From Dinoroseobacter sp039192165 (GTDB lineage Bacteria; Pseudomonadota; Alphaproteobacteria; Rhodobacterales; Rhodobacteraceae), in assembly GCA_039192165.1 (NCBI GenBank), contig JBCCXD010000002.1, forward strand, positions 496,001 to 560,000: a stretch of DNA of 64,000 nucleotides, in the 5' to 3' direction. The translations under genes were made by a program, and so were the position numbers. Under the pieces are notes generated by a model. The model saw only the letters and a list, made by a program, of their open reading frames with translations. It made no database searches and had not been told where the DNA came from. This document shows positions 1 through 8,251 of the stretch, in pieces. How positions within the stretch are numbered: position 1 is the first letter of the stretch; each line of letters opens with the position of its first letter.

Positions 1-283
1 CGCAGTTCTGCGCATCCGAGACAATTGGCTGATCCACGAATACCTGCAGGAACAAATAGTCCACATCAATGCCTTGCCGCTGGGAGGGTTTCACGATCGC
101 GACTTTGGATGTAAGCGGATCCGCGCCCCCAATTCCGTCGATCTGTCGCGGGTCAGGGGATCCCATAACGCGCAGCAACAGCGCGTCTCTCTCGCGCGGT
201 TCGTCCGGCAGGTCAGCGGCAAGAAAATAGGCGCCTTTTGACGTCCCTCCGCGCATCCACATGACCGGGATGCCTTCAGACAT
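1..283 (-). CDS. galD: 4-oxalomesaconate tautomerase / PrpF family protein (N-terminal part, cut by window edge)
   Basis: Translating the complement from the ATG at 283 gives 94 residues before the window ends. The N-terminus contains the PrpF-family signature MRGGTSKG at residues 10-17, followed by a GIGGADPLTSKVAIV segment typical of the diaminopimelate-epimerase-like fold of PrpF/GalD proteins. GalD interconverts keto and enol forms of 4-oxalomesaconate in gallate catabolism; PrpF proper acts on aconitate. The start overlaps the stop of the upstream aldolase gene by 8 bp, so it is the last visible gene of a minus-strand operon with the GalC- and GalB-like genes, which favours the tautomerase role. 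The active-site cysteines expected further downstream lie outside the window. Confidence 0.8.
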   Translation of the reverse strand, partial: MSEGIPVMWMRGGTSKGAYFLAADLPDEPRERDALLLRVMGSPDPRQIDGIGGADPLTSKVAIVKPSQRQGIDVDYLFLQVFVDQPIVSDAQNC

Positions 284-947
284 ATTTCAGGCCCTTCTCG
301 GCCAAGCGGGGGCGCATGTTGTAGATATCGAGCCCCAGCTCACCTGCAGCCAACCGCTGGCGTTTGGCCTCTTCGGCGTCAAGCCGGGTCTGGGCTTTTT
401 CCATCACCGCAGCGGCGGTGTCGCGCGGCACAACGCACACACCATCATCATCTGCGACGATAATGTCACCGGGGTGGACCAGCGCGCCGGCGCAGACCAC
501 CGGCACATTGACGGACCCAAGGGTTTCCTTGACCGTCCCTTGCGCCGACACTGCGGTGGACCACACGCCGAACTTCATCTCTCTCAAATCGCGCGTATCC
601 CGGACACCACCGTCAATAATCAGCGCATGGCACCCACGTGCTTGCGCAGAAGTTGCCAGAAGGTCGCCAAAATACCCCATATCGCAGGGCGCAGTGGGTG
701 CCAGCACCAGCGTATCGCCCGGCTGCAATTGTTCGATGGCGACATGGATCATCCAGTTGTCACCTGGCGGGGCAGAAATCGTGACAGCCGAACCTGCCAA
801 GGCCAGATCCTGCTGAATTGGACGCATATGCGCAGCCATCAGGCCGTTGCGCCCCTGAGCCTCGTGGACCGTGGCGACCCCAGCCGCGCCGAGACGGCGG
901 ATCAGATCGGGATCCGCCCGCTCGACGTTTTGAACAACGACGTTCAT
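276..947 (-). CDS. ligK: RraA-family 4-carboxy-4-hydroxy-2-oxoadipate aldolase (LigK/GalC type)
   Basis: This 223-residue protein belongs to the RraA/HMG-aldolase family. The conserved GDLL stretch is at residues 94-97 and the IDGGVRD motif at 111-117, with Arg116 and Asp117 matching the catalytic pair of class II pyruvate aldolases of this family. In gallate/protocatechuate 4,5-cleavage the enzyme splits 4-carboxy-4-hydroxy-2-oxoadipate into pyruvate and oxaloacetate. The start at 947 is chosen because it overlaps the stop of the dioxygenase gene (TGATG); a longer in-frame extension would run into that gene. RraA itself, the RNase E inhibitor, is shorter and would not sit in this operon. Confidence 0.88.
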   Translation of the reverse strand: MNVVVQNVERADPDLIRRLGAAGVATVHEAQGRNGLMAAHMRPIQQDLALAGSAVTISAPPGDNWMIHVAIEQLQPGDTLVLAPTAPCDMGYFGDLLATSAQARGCHALIIDGGVRDTRDLREMKFGVWSTAVSAQGTVKETLGSVNVPVVCAGALVHPGDIIVADDDGVCVVPRDTAAAVMEKAQTRLDAEEAKRQRLAAGELGLDIYNMRPRLAEKGLKYV

Positions 948-1912
948 CACACCGCTCCCACTGGCGGGGTACCATGAGTATGGAAGCTCTCGATGGTTTT
1001 CAGACCCCAGGCCTGGCCCTTCTTGCGGTCCGTTTCGGTCCAGCAAACGGGCTCCCAATCGGGCGCCAGGATCAGGCGCGCACCGGCATTCGCCAGTTCT
1101 ACCCGGTTTCCGGCAGGCTCCCAGACATAAAGGAAAAATGTGCCTTGAATGGCATGTTTGTGGGGCCCGGTTTCAATATGTACCCCGGCCTCCAGAAACA
1201 GATCTGCGGCGCGCAGGATATCTTCACGCTGATCGGTGGCATAGGTCACGTGATGCAACCGTCCGTTTCCGCCACCGTGTTCCTCGGTGCAGGCCAGGTC
1301 ATAGGTCTTGTTGTTCACGGTGAACCAGCAGCCTCCAAGGCGACCGTTATCAAGCGCGATATATTCCGTCACGCGCGAGCCCAGGCAGGTTTCCATGAAA
1401 CGTCTGAACTCGGTCACGTCCGAGGCCAGCAGGTTCAGGTGATCCAGCCTGCGCGGCGCTGCACCGGTAAAGCGGCTGGCGGTGTTTTTCAGGGCAGAAG
1501 CGCCAGCAGCCCCTGGTTCGGCGCGACGTGTATCGTAATAGATTTCAAAGACATGGCCGAACGGATCCTCAAAGCGGAAAGCCCGCCCGTGACCCATGTC
1601 TCCATCACTCCACCCATGCACCTTAAAACCGCTGTCGTTGATCAGTTTCACGCGGCGTTCCAGCGCTTCGGGGCTTGCGGCGCGATACCCGATATGACCG
1701 ACACCAGTGGTGTGGGAGCGGGTCAGCTTCAAGGAGTGATACTCATAGTCATCCCAGGCCCGCAAATAAGCACTGGTATCGTCCAAGCCTGACAATTTCA
1801 GGCCATAGACCTCGGTGAAGAAGGTCAGACTTTCTTCGAACTTGTTGGTCAGCATCTCGACATGCGCAAGATGCGCGATGTCAAAACTCGGATTGGTGGG
1901 GGCGTTCGTCAA
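947..1912 (-). CDS. type I (VOC-fold) extradiol ring-cleavage dioxygenase, XylE-like
   Basis: The 321-residue product has two vicinal-oxygen-chelate halves. The 2-His-1-Glu iron site is visible: LDHLNL with His158, the LHHVTY pair at 220-221 and NRVEL with Glu272. The second-shell His253 and Tyr262 in the GPHKH...FFLYVWEP stretch correspond to residues conserved in catechol 2,3-dioxygenase XylE. The TTG start at 1912 is preceded by GGAGG at ideal spacing; a second in-frame TTG lies at 1933. The gene overlaps or abuts GalC- and GalB-like genes, so the ring-fission product probably enters the oxalomesaconate route. That is unusual, since known gallate and protocatechuate 4,5-dioxygenases are type II enzymes. 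The substrate is not established. Confidence 0.85.
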   Translation of the reverse strand: MTNAPTNPSFDIAHLAHVEMLTNKFEESLTFFTEVYGLKLSGLDDTSAYLRAWDDYEYHSLKLTRSHTTGVGHIGYRAASPEALERRVKLINDSGFKVHGWSDGDMGHGRAFRFEDPFGHVFEIYYDTRRAEPGAAGASALKNTASRFTGAAPRRLDHLNLLASDVTEFRRFMETCLGSRVTEYIALDNGRLGGCWFTVNNKTYDLACTEEHGGGNGRLHHVTYATDQREDILRAADLFLEAGVHIETGPHKHAIQGTFFLYVWEPAGNRVELANAGARLILAPDWEPVCWTETDRKKGQAWGLKTIESFHTHGTPPVGAV

Positions 1913-1929
1913 TATCTTTCCTCCGGCGG

Positions 1930-2661
1930 TCAAAGTTCATCAACGGTGCGCGGGAAGACCGACTGAAAGCCCTCGGCATATTTGCAGTCGCGTCCTCCGG
2001 CCATCCCGCCGGAATTCCGTTTGAAGTGATTGGCGCGTTGCTGCGCAACGCGGGTGTAATAATCCCAAAGGTGGATCTGCCCCTCGTTGCATTCCATAGC
2101 GGCGCGTTTTTGATCCCATACTTCAGTAATGTCGAGGAATGTATCCGGCTTCCATCCCATCTGTTCGGTCTGATGCGGCTCAAACAAGTAGAGCTGAGGA
2201 GCTCCCAGCACTTTCTGGCCGGGATTGTGGCCCCAGGCCTGCGCCACCATACGGCAGGTTAAGGCAAACTCGGTCGTCCGCATGTGATCGGTGTTGTAGG
2301 GGTCATACTGGGAGTGACTGATCATAAAATTTGGTTGCACGGACCGGATGATATCAACCATCCGATCCTGAGCATCCCGACCCAGATCCAGTGGGTAGTC
2401 ACCAATATCCAGAAACTGAATATCGTGGACGTTCAGCTGAGCGGCGGCTCGTTCGGCCTCGTTTTTGCGGATCGTCTTCACTTGCTCCAATGACTTCCGC
2501 TCCTTCCAAAGCCGCGCACTCTCTCCGCGCTCGCCGAAGGACAGGCACGCCACGGTGACGTCATATCCGCGCATCGTATGCAGGGCGATCGCGCCGCCAC
2601 AGCGCCAAACGAAATCCGCAGCATGTGCCGAGATCACCAAAACCGTTTTCTTCCCGGACAT
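1930..2661 (-). CDS. galB: PIG-L/LmbE-family 4-oxalomesaconate hydratase
   Basis: The 243-residue PIG-L-superfamily protein carries HAAD at residues 13-16, followed by VWRCGG, in place of the family's HPDDExxxxGG metal motif; this matches the HxAD variant of GalB hydratases. Further histidines sit at 116 and 126 in the SHSQYDPYNTDH segment. GalB hydrates 4-oxalomesaconate to 4-carboxy-4-hydroxy-2-oxoadipate, the substrate of the neighbouring aldolase. I chose the ATG at 2661 because GGAG lies about 8 bases upstream; an upstream ATG would add 14 poorly conserved residues. The gene is the first of the minus-strand operon and ends 18 bp before the dioxygenase TTG start. An N-deacetylase role is possible but less likely in this context. 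Confidence 0.82.
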   Translation of the reverse strand: MSGKKTVLVISAHAADFVWRCGGAIALHTMRGYDVTVACLSFGERGESARLWKERKSLEQVKTIRKNEAERAAAQLNVHDIQFLDIGDYPLDLGRDAQDRMVDIIRSVQPNFMISHSQYDPYNTDHMRTTEFALTCRMVAQAWGHNPGQKVLGAPQLYLFEPHQTEQMGWKPDTFLDITEVWDQKRAAMECNEGQIHLWDYYTRVAQQRANHFKRNSGGMAGGRDCKYAEGFQSVFPRTVDEL

Positions 2662-2798
2662 GTTTTCCGTCTCCAACCCTTCTGAAATTGACGCAAGCAT
2701 CACGCGAGCGAGGCTGGAATGCTATTCCAAACCTCTGCTTCCAGCATAAGAATTGCCTAAGAGGCCAGGCGTTTCACACCGCTCCAACGCGACCGTAG

Positions 2799-2960
2799 GA
2801 TAAAATGCTCGGACCGGACGTTATGAACTATATGCGCACTGTGATCCGTGGATGTCCCGCCCCGCCGGAGATCGCCGAAGGAGGCCATTTTGTGCCGGAG
2901 TCCGGTGGTCCTCTCATCGCTGAAAAAGCGCTGGAACACTTCGGGCTCGCGATGTCCTAA
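2799..2960 (+). pseudogene. remnant: C-terminus of a haloalkane-dehalogenase-like alpha/beta hydrolase
   Basis: In the 483-bp gap between galB and the regulator, one plus-strand frame reads DKMLGPDVMNYMRTVIRGCP, then EIAEGGHFVPESGG and EKALEHFGLA up to a TAA at 2958-2960. This is the end of an alpha/beta hydrolase of the haloalkane dehalogenase type, with the catalytic-base histidine in GGHFVPE. Immediately upstream the frame hits TAG at 2796-2798, and no frame above it resembles the rest of the enzyme, so only about 53 codons remain. The rest of the gap (2662-2798 and 2961-3144) should hold the promoters of galB and of the regulator; I see no other gene there. Confidence 0.6.
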
Positions 2961-3144
2961 CGTGGAACAGCGCATCGACAGTCTTTGACGCGTTTTTGGT
3001 CCCTGAGCACGGTTGACGTGCAGTATCAGGAGGTCCGACATACTCGTCGGGTCAAGGGAGCCATTGCTGCCATCATACCTCGCCTCTTCGCCCGGCATCC
3101 CAAGCAAGCTACATTGCGGCTCTAGACGTTGCAGGAGCCGGAAA

Positions 3145-3804
3145 ATGCCACACAAAACCAAGGTGATGCCGCCGGTGCACGATCCTGTGCAGAATCCTCA
3201 CAGTGTCGACCCGGAGCGGGAGCGGAATCTAGAGCTAGCAATCGGTCGCGAGGTTCGAGCGCGCAGGCAGGCCAAGCGTATTACGGTGGCGCAGCTCTCG
3301 GAGCAAACCGGCCTTTCGATCGGCATGCTCTCGAAGATAGAGAACGGGGTGACGTCTCCCTCGCTCACCACTCTGCAGGCCCTGGCAAGCGCGCTCAATG
3401 TCCCTCTGACATCCTTCTTTCGTCGCTATGAAGAGAAGCGGGAGGTTGTGCATACAAAAGCGGGCGAGGGCGTCGAAATTGTCAGGGAAGGCACGCGCGC
3501 TGGCCATCAATACAAGCTTCTTGGTCATCTTTCTTCGCGTTCGGATGATGTGCTCGTGGAACCGTATCTGATCATTCTGACCGACCAGTCCGATCGCTTC
3601 CCGACATTTCAGCACAGCGGTGTGGAGTTCATCTATATGCTGGAAGGCGTCGTGAACTATCGTCATGGCGACAGCACTTTCGAACTCAAGGCGGGTGATA
3701 CGCTCTTTTTCGATGCGGATGCGCCGCACGGGCCGGAAGAGCTGATCGACTTGCCGATCAGGTTTCTCTCCGTGATTTCGTACAGCGATCCTTCCACGGC
3801 GTAG
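3145..3804 (+). CDS. XRE-family transcriptional regulator with C-terminal cupin domain
   Basis: The 219-residue protein has an XRE helix-turn-helix at about residues 34-92 (IGREVRARR through ALNVPLTSFF) and a RmlC-like cupin at about 150-215, with HSGVEFIYMLEG and DTLFFDADAPHG as sheet and ligand segments. This architecture is typical of small-molecule-sensing regulators such as PuuR-type proteins. The ATG at 3145 has AGGAG upstream; a longer frame exists back to 3013 but lacks support. It lies 74 bp ahead of, and in the same direction as, the glutamine amidotransferase/glutamate synthase-like cluster and is probably its regulator. The effector is unknown. Confidence 0.88.
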   Translation: MPHKTKVMPPVHDPVQNPHSVDPERERNLELAIGREVRARRQAKRITVAQLSEQTGLSIGMLSKIENGVTSPSLTTLQALASALNVPLTSFFRRYEEKREVVHTKAGEGVEIVREGTRAGHQYKLLGHLSSRSDDVLVEPYLIILTDQSDRFPTFQHSGVEFIYMLEGVVNYRHGDSTFELKAGDTLFFDADAPHGPEELIDLPIRFLSVISYSDPSTA

Positions 3805-3878
3805 TTTCATCTTGGTTGAAAAATATTCCCAGCAGTTATATTCGGGGCAGGGAGTTGCGTTGAGGGAAACCAAGCAAG

Positions 3879-4775
3879 ATGTGCGGAATTGTTGGTCTGT
3901 TTCTGAAGGACAAAGCGCTTGAGGCGAGGATTGGCGAACTGCTCACTGATATGCTTGTGACTATGACCGACCGCGGCCCGGACAGTGCGGGCATTGCGGT
4001 GTATCGCGACGAGGTGCAGGGGCAGGCAAAGCTCACCGTCCAGGTCGACCAGCCCACCGCCGTCTATCCAGATCTTGCAACGCGGCTTTCAGCGGCGATT
4101 GACACTGCGGTTACTCTGGAAACGAACGATACTCACGCATTGCTGCATCTGCCTGCAGACAAGACAGATGCGGCGCGCGCTGCGTTGCGCGACCTTGTAC
4201 CGGGGCTGCGTATTATGAGCGATGGCGCGTCCATCGAAATATACAAGGAGGTCGGCTTACCGCAGAACGTGGCCGACCGCTTTGCAATTGGTGGTATGGC
4301 AGGCACCCATGGCATCGGGCACACACGGATGGCGACCGAGAGCGCCGTGACAACTGAAGGCGCGCATCCGTTTTCGACAGGTGCCGATCAGTGCCTTGTT
4401 CATAACGGGTCTTTGTCGAACCACAATTCGTTGCGCCGGAAACTGCGCCGCGATGGGGTCCGTATTGAAAGCGAGAACGACACCGAGGTTGGCGCGGCCT
4501 ATCTGACGTGGAAAATGCGCAATGGTGCAAGCTTGGGGGAGGCGCTCGAAAGTGCCTTGAACGATCTGGATGGCTTTTACACTTTTGTCGTGGGCACAAA
4601 GGATGGGTTTGGCGTGTTGCGCGACCCGATCGCGTGCAAACCAGCAGTTATGGCTGAGACCGATCAGTATGTTGCTTTTGGCTCAGAATACCGAGCTCTG
4701 GTGAACCTGCCCGGAATTGAGGCTGCCCATGTCTGGGAGCCTGAGCCCGCGACCGTATACTTCTGGACACACTGA
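3879..4775 (+). CDS. glxB: class II glutamine amidotransferase (GlxB / MgsA-like)
   Basis: The 298-residue protein starts MCGIVG, so after removal of Met1 the nucleophilic Cys2 is N-terminal, as in PurF/GltB-type amidotransferases. The glutaminase-pocket motifs GHTRMATES and LVHNGSLSNHN follow. The protein hydrolyses glutamine, or in the methylamine pathway gamma-glutamylmethylamide, and passes the nitrogen to its partner subunits. It is the first of three consecutive genes that together reproduce the domains of the large subunit of glutamate synthase. The ATG follows GAGGGAAACC. Whether it belongs to the rhizobial Glx system or to N-methylglutamate synthase cannot be settled from sequence alone. 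Confidence 0.88.
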   Translation: MCGIVGLFLKDKALEARIGELLTDMLVTMTDRGPDSAGIAVYRDEVQGQAKLTVQVDQPTAVYPDLATRLSAAIDTAVTLETNDTHALLHLPADKTDAARAALRDLVPGLRIMSDGASIEIYKEVGLPQNVADRFAIGGMAGTHGIGHTRMATESAVTTEGAHPFSTGADQCLVHNGSLSNHNSLRRKLRRDGVRIESENDTEVGAAYLTWKMRNGASLGEALESALNDLDGFYTFVVGTKDGFGVLRDPIACKPAVMAETDQYVAFGSEYRALVNLPGIEAAHVWEPEPATVYFWTH

Positions 4776-4776
4776 C

Positions 4777-5454
4777 ATGCCGACATACGATCTTCAGTCC
4801 AGTGGACTGCGGGGCTTCAATACCGCCCTTCATGAACTATCAGGAACAACGCCGAACGAGCCCTGGGAATTGCTCAATCCCAAGGGAAGCCATGCGATTG
4901 CAGTCGGCCTTGATGCCCCGGTCGATATCACGGTCGCTGGATCGACGGGCTATTATTGTGGCGGGATGAACAAGCAGGCAACGATCCGAGTGACGGGATC
5001 GGTCGGGCCCGGCGTGGCAGAAAATATGATGTCAGGCACGGTGATCGTCGACGGAGATGCAAGCCAATATGCAGGCGCAACAGGCCGGGGCGGGCTTTTG
5101 GTCATCAAGGGGAATGCCAGTTCGCGCTGCGGTATCTCGATGAAGGGGATCGACATCGTGGTGCATGGGAGTATCGGCCATATGTCCGCGTTCATGGGAC
5201 AAGCGGGCACCCTTGTCGTTTGTGGGGATGCAGGCGACGCACTGGGAGATTCGCTCTACGAGGCGCGGCTTTTTGTGCGCGGGTCGGTGAAGAGCCTTGG
5301 CGCTGATTGTGTAGAGAAGGAGATGCGGCCAGAGCATTTGGACTTGCTTGCCGACCTTCTGAAGCGTGCCGAAAGCGATGCCAAACCGGAGGATTTCAGA
5401 CGGTACGGGTCGGCCCGCAAACTCTATAACTTTGACGTCGATAATGCATATTGA
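4777..5454 (+). CDS. glxC: GXGXG (glutamate synthase alpha C-terminal) domain protein (GlxC / MgsB-like)
   Basis: The 225-residue protein consists of the right-handed beta-helix that forms the C-terminal domain of glutamate synthase, visible as repeated turns such as GMNKQATIRVTGSVGPG, SGTVIVDGDASQY and GGLLVIKGNASSRCG. In GltB-type enzymes this domain is structural and holds the glutaminase and synthase domains together; here it is a separate subunit. Translation starts at 4777, one base after the stop of the amidotransferase gene; a frame extending back to 4717 merely overlaps that gene. It operates with the flanking amidotransferase and FMN subunits. Confidence 0.88.
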   Translation: MPTYDLQSSGLRGFNTALHELSGTTPNEPWELLNPKGSHAIAVGLDAPVDITVAGSTGYYCGGMNKQATIRVTGSVGPGVAENMMSGTVIVDGDASQYAGATGRGGLLVIKGNASSRCGISMKGIDIVVHGSIGHMSAFMGQAGTLVVCGDAGDALGDSLYEARLFVRGSVKSLGADCVEKEMRPEHLDLLADLLKRAESDAKPEDFRRYGSARKLYNFDVDNAY

Positions 5455-5466
5455 GGTGTGCGCGCG

Positions 5467-6801
5467 ATGAATAGTGAAATCCCCCGCACGGTTCCGGTCC
5501 AGTCTGCAACGTTTTCCAATTCGGTCAACGCCGAGATCCGTCGTGCAGCGGCCACTGGAATTTACGATATTCGCGGCGGTGGAGCCAAACGGCGTGTTCC
5601 GCATTTTGACGATCTGCTTTTCCTCGGCGCTTCCGTGTCGCGCTACCCGCTGGAAGGCTATCGCGAAACTTGTAATACCCGCGTCACCCTCGGTACTCGG
5701 TTTGCGCAGAACCCAATCGAGCTGGACATTCCAGTGACCATTGCGGGTATGAGTTTCGGCGCACTTTCAGCGCAGGCCAAAGAGGCTCTGGGGCGCGGCG
5801 CTACGCTTGCCGGCACCTCCACCACGACGGGGGATGGCGGGATGACGCCGGAAGAGCGCGAGCACTCAAAAACACTTGTGTATCAGTATCTTCCGTCGCG
5901 CTACGGCATGAATCCCGACGATCTGCGCAAAGCCGACGCGATCGAGGTGGTTGTCGGTCAGGGGGCGAAGCCAGGCGGCGGGGGCATGCTCCTTGGCCAG
6001 AAGATAGATGACAGGGTGGCAGAGATGCGCACCCTGCCGAAGGGCATCGACCAAAGGTCCGCCTGTCGCCACCCGGATTGGACAGGTCCTGATGACCTGG
6101 AAATCAAGATTTTGGAGCTGCGCGAGATTACCGGCTGGAAGGTTCCGATCTATATCAAGATCGGTGCCACGCGCCCCTATTACGACGTGGCACTTGCTGT
6201 GAAAGCCGGGGCCGATGTCGTGGTCATTGACGGCATGCAGGGCGGGACCGCGGCAACCCAAGATGTCTTTATTGAGCATGTCGGAATCCCCACTCTTTCC
6301 TGCATCCGCCCTGCTGTAAAAGCCCTGCAGGACCTCGGCTTGCACCGGGAGGTGCAGCTGGTGGTGTCGGGAGGCATCCGTAACGGCGCCGACGTGGCCA
6401 AAGCCATGGCGCTCGGGGCAGATGCTGTTTCGATCGGTACCGCCGCGATGGTGGCTCTGGGCGACAACGATCCGAGATATGAGGAAGACTACAAGGCCCT
6501 TGGCACTACCGCAGGCGCCTATGATGACTGGCACGAAGGCAAAGACCCGGCGGGGATCACGACACAGGATCCCGCTCTTGCCGCCCGGCTTGATCCTGTC
6601 GACGGAGGGCGACGCCTCAGAAACTACCTCAATGTCATGGCGCTTGAAGCACAGACGATAGCCCGCGCGTGCGGGCACAACGATCTGCGCAGTTTGGAAC
6701 CAGAGGACCTTTGCGCGCTGACGATGGAGGCGGCTGCCATGGCGCAGGTGCCGCTCGCGGGCACCGATTGGTACCCCGGCAAGCCCGGTTCGGGTTATTG
6801 A
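5467..6801 (+). CDS. glxD: FMN-binding glutamate synthase-like subunit (GlxD / MgsC-like)
   Basis: The 444-residue protein covers the FMN and Fe-S part of glutamate synthase: MSFGALSAQAKEAL, the GQGAKPGGGGMLLG segment, YIKIGATRP, DGMQGGTAATQD and the phosphate-binding end VVSGGIRNGADVAKAMALGA with SIGTAAM. It would reduce the 2-imino intermediate to glutamate or, if the cluster is Mgs, to N-methylglutamate. The ATG at 5467 is preferred to a GTG at 5458, because GAGGTG lies at the proper distance from the ATG. It is 12 bp downstream of the GXGXG gene and 37 bp upstream of the glutamine synthetase-like gene. Confidence 0.88.
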   Translation: MNSEIPRTVPVQSATFSNSVNAEIRRAAATGIYDIRGGGAKRRVPHFDDLLFLGASVSRYPLEGYRETCNTRVTLGTRFAQNPIELDIPVTIAGMSFGALSAQAKEALGRGATLAGTSTTTGDGGMTPEEREHSKTLVYQYLPSRYGMNPDDLRKADAIEVVVGQGAKPGGGGMLLGQKIDDRVAEMRTLPKGIDQRSACRHPDWTGPDDLEIKILELREITGWKVPIYIKIGATRPYYDVALAVKAGADVVVIDGMQGGTAATQDVFIEHVGIPTLSCIRPAVKALQDLGLHREVQLVVSGGIRNGADVAKAMALGADAVSIGTAAMVALGDNDPRYEEDYKALGTTAGAYDDWHEGKDPAGITTQDPALAARLDPVDGGRRLRNYLNVMALEAQTIARACGHNDLRSLEPEDLCALTMEAAAMAQVPLAGTDWYPGKPGSGY

Positions 6802-6838
6802 TTCCAATAAAACAAAGCACTTAAAGGGAGATCTTTGC

Positions 6839-8170
6839 ATGACCACTGACCTTGCCCAGTTCGCCGCCGACAAGGGCGTAAAGTACTTCATGATCTCCTT
6901 CACGGACCTGTTTGGGGGGCAAAGGGCGAAACTGGTCCCGGCTCAGGCCATTGCTGACATGCAGCAAGACGGCGCAGGTTTCGCCGGCTTTGCCACATAT
7001 CTTGATATGACGCCGGCCCATCCCGACATGCTGGCGGTTCCGGATCCCGGGTCGGTCATCCAGTTGCCATGGAAGCCCGAGGTCGCCTGGGTCGCGGCAA
7101 ATCCGGTCATGGAGGGGGAAGAGGTTGACCAGGCACCGCGCAACGTTCTGCGCAAACTGATCGATAAGGCGGCAAATCAGGGTCTGCACGTCAAGACCGG
7201 GGTCGAGGCGGAGTTTTTTCTGCTGACGCCCGCTGGCGACGCAATTTCGGATCCTTATGATATTGCGGCCAAGCCCTGCTACGACCAGCAAGCTGTGATG
7301 CGGCGCTACGACGTTGTGAGAGAGATCTGCGACTACATGCTCGAACTGGGTTGGGGCCCCTACCAAAACGACCACGAGGATGCCAATGGCCAGTTCGAGA
7401 TGAACTGGGAGTTCGATGACGCACTCGCGACCGCGGATAAGCACAGCTTTTTTAAGTTCATGGTGAAATCCGTTGCTGAAGCGCACGGCTTTCGGGCCAC
7501 CTTTATGCCGAAACCGATTGAAGGACTGACCGGAAATGGCTGCCACACGCATATTTCGGTGTGGGATGCGCCCGGTGCAGAGGCCAAGACCAATGCGTTT
7601 GCGACCGAGATAGGCGAGGGCCCAACAGCCGAGCTCGGACTGTCGGCTCAAGGGAGCGCATTTCTCGGCGGGATCATGAAGCATGCGCAGGCGATGGCTG
7701 CAATCACCAACCCAACGGTGAACAGCTATAAACGGCTGAATGCGCCGGTCACGGCTTCGGGTGCAACCTGGGCACCAAATACGGTCACCTGGACGGGCAA
7801 CAACCGCACGCACATGGTCCGAGTGCCCGGGCCCGGTCGTTTCGAGTTGCGCCTGGCGGATGGTGCGGCCAACCCCTATCTGCTGCAAGCTGTCATCATC
7901 GCTGCCGGTCTAAGCGGTCTTGAAGCTGGGGCGGACCCTGGCAAACGCTACGACATCGACATGTATTCCGAGGGCCACAAGGCACGGGGGGCGGCGAAAC
8001 TGCCGCTCAATATGCTGGATGCGCTGCGCGCCTATGACAAAGACAAAGCGCTTAAAGCAGCGATGGGCGAGGAATTCTCTGCAGCTTTCCTGAAGCTGAA
8101 GCACGAGGAATGGAACAGCTTTGTTTCGCATTTCAGCCGTTGGGAGCAACAGCACACACTGGACGTGTAG
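6839..8170 (+). CDS. glnT: type III glutamine synthetase family (GlnT; possibly gamma-glutamylmethylamide synthetase GmaS)
   Basis: The 443-residue protein is a glutamine-synthetase-fold ligase. The Mg-ATP and glutamate site motifs are visible: VKTGVEAEFFL, QNDHEDANGQFEMNW, GNGCHTHISVWD, NSYKRL and PGRFELRLADG. Length and N-terminus (YFMISFTDLFGGQRAKL) match the rhizobial GlnT and the GmaS group. GlnT forms glutamine from glutamate and ammonia; GmaS uses methylamine instead. Location directly after glxBCD is compatible with either. No genes for the four-subunit N-methylglutamate dehydrogenase follow in this window, which leaves the assignment open. The ribosome binding site is AAAGGGAG. Confidence 0.88.
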   Translation: MTTDLAQFAADKGVKYFMISFTDLFGGQRAKLVPAQAIADMQQDGAGFAGFATYLDMTPAHPDMLAVPDPGSVIQLPWKPEVAWVAANPVMEGEEVDQAPRNVLRKLIDKAANQGLHVKTGVEAEFFLLTPAGDAISDPYDIAAKPCYDQQAVMRRYDVVREICDYMLELGWGPYQNDHEDANGQFEMNWEFDDALATADKHSFFKFMVKSVAEAHGFRATFMPKPIEGLTGNGCHTHISVWDAPGAEAKTNAFATEIGEGPTAELGLSAQGSAFLGGIMKHAQAMAAITNPTVNSYKRLNAPVTASGATWAPNTVTWTGNNRTHMVRVPGPGRFELRLADGAANPYLLQAVIIAAGLSGLEAGADPGKRYDIDMYSEGHKARGAAKLPLNMLDALRAYDKDKALKAAMGEEFSAAFLKLKHEEWNSFVSHFSRWEQQHTLDV

Positions 8171-8251
8171 AACGCGCCCGCGTGGCGGGATCATCCAAGC
8201 TGCAATTGGTTGCTTGCGGTAAGCTTGTCTTTGATCTGGCTGGTTTTCTTT

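Noticed and set aside
818..1792. Long plus-strand frame over the dioxygenase gene
   Set aside because: It is a shadow of a well-conserved enzyme; composition is atypical and it would require 900 bp of antisense coding.
2757..3161. 134-codon minus-strand frame in the gap before the XRE regulator
   Set aside because: It overlaps the regulator start and the hydrolase remnant on the other strand and has no recognisable features.
5866..6903. 345-codon minus-strand frame opposite glxD
   Set aside because: Mirror of third-position GC bias in glxD; no motif, no ribosome binding site.
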